This document shows, one piece after another, positions 5,889 to 6,137 of a stretch of DNA of 6,137 bases. Every line of letters begins with the position of its first letter. The stretch's first letter is position 1. The stretch lies in contig CANIAI010000158.1 in NCBI GenBank assembly GCA_947465275.1, positions 1-6,137 of the forward strand, in the 5' to 3' direction. This DNA is from Acidobacteriota bacterium (lineage in GTDB: Bacteria; Acidobacteriota; Vicinamibacteria; Vicinamibacterales; UBA2999). The translations under genes and the position numbers were made by a program. The notes under the pieces were generated by a model. The model had not been told where the DNA came from, searched no databases, and saw only the letters and a program-made list of their open reading frames with translations.

Positions 5889-6137
5889 GTGTTAAATACA
5901 GCTACCTTCGTGTTTGCGGTCTTCCTCGTCGTCACGACACTGATCCTGGTGAACGCCATCTACGTGGCGGCCGAGTTCGCGGCCGTCAGCGTCAGGCGCA
6001 GCCGTGTGCAGCAGCTCGCGGACGAAGGCAATCCCCTCGCGGCCTGGCTCCGCCCGATCCTCGAGTCGCCGGCGGCGCTCGACCGCTACATCGCCGCCTG
6101 CCAGATCGGCATCACGCTCTCGAGCCTGGTCCTGGGC
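5889..6137 (+). CDS. CNNM/HlyC-CorC family membrane protein, N-terminal part
   Basis: Only the first 83 residues are in the window; the gene continues past the right edge. They match the opening of the DUF21/CNNM transmembrane domain of the HlyC/CorC (hemolysin-C-like) family. A first membrane helix (FVFAVFLVVTTLILVNAIYV) leads into the signature AAEFAAVSVRRSRVQQLADEGN, followed by LDRYIAACQIGITLSSLVLG, the start of the next membrane region. Relatives usually add two CBS domains and a CorC-type C-terminal domain and are linked to Mg/Co efflux or membrane integrity; those parts are not visible here. The start is taken as GTG 5889 (MLNTATFVF). GTG 5910 (MFAVFLVV) is possible and would fit a promoter at TTAAAT (5892-5897). 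Neither has an SD. It is divergent from the sigma gene across 128 bp. Confidence 0.85.
   Translation, partial: MLNTATFVFAVFLVVTTLILVNAIYVAAEFAAVSVRRSRVQQLADEGNPLAAWLRPILESPAALDRYIAACQIGITLSSLVLG

Noticed and set aside
1..6137. CRISPR arrays, tRNA/rRNA genes, transposases, attachment sites or toxin-antitoxin pairs
   Set aside because: No direct-repeat arrays, tRNA-like cloverleaf segments, transposase motifs or terminal repeats were seen on either strand. The small 86-aa gene shows no toxin or antitoxin family features.

Overview
The window is very GC-rich, with GC-heavy third codon positions. It carries seven protein-coding genes in a compact, mixed-strand layout, two of them cut by the window edges. 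A eukaryote-type Ser/Thr kinase fold of the 'YRARDTRRGR' style, a secreted M28 peptidase with an inserted PA domain, an ECF sigma factor and TTG/GTG or SD-poor starts together suggest a soil-type Acidobacteriota, perhaps Vicinamibacteria-like. That placement is an inference from gene style; no marker gene is present.

Layout. Minus strand, 1585-1: a short-chain dehydrogenase (SDR), then a small unrecognised 86-residue protein, then a protein-kinase-fold gene that runs off the left edge. They are spaced by 14 bp and by a 4-bp TTGA stop/start overlap, so they probably form one operon. Plus strand, 1593-5046: a malate/lactate-dehydrogenase-like protein starts only 28 bp from the SDR, divergently. 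It is followed by an exported M28 metallopeptidase and then by a HATPase-like plus receiver-like protein. A strong GC hairpin at 5055-5079 separates this block from a convergent ECF sigma factor (5760-5128, minus). Divergent from the sigma gene, the start of a CNNM/HlyC-CorC-type membrane protein (5889 onward, plus) runs off the right edge.

The most striking theme is degeneration of catalytic sites in folds that are otherwise well kept. The kinase-fold protein has lost the VAIK lysine, the alpha-C glutamate, the HRD aspartate and the catalytic-loop lysine and asparagine. The MDH-like protein keeps its NAD-binding half but has lost most of the substrate and catalytic motifs. The HATPase/receiver protein has no phosphoacceptor-histidine domain, no clean N or G boxes, and lacks the receiver acidic pair and lysine. 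By contrast the SDR, the M28 peptidase and the sigma factor keep the residues expected of working proteins.

I see no mobile element, CRISPR array, tRNA or rRNA. No known defence or biosynthetic system can be named from this window. The best candidates for new biology are the SDR / 86-aa protein / pseudokinase operon and the compact bidirectional promoter that appears to drive two nearly leaderless genes.
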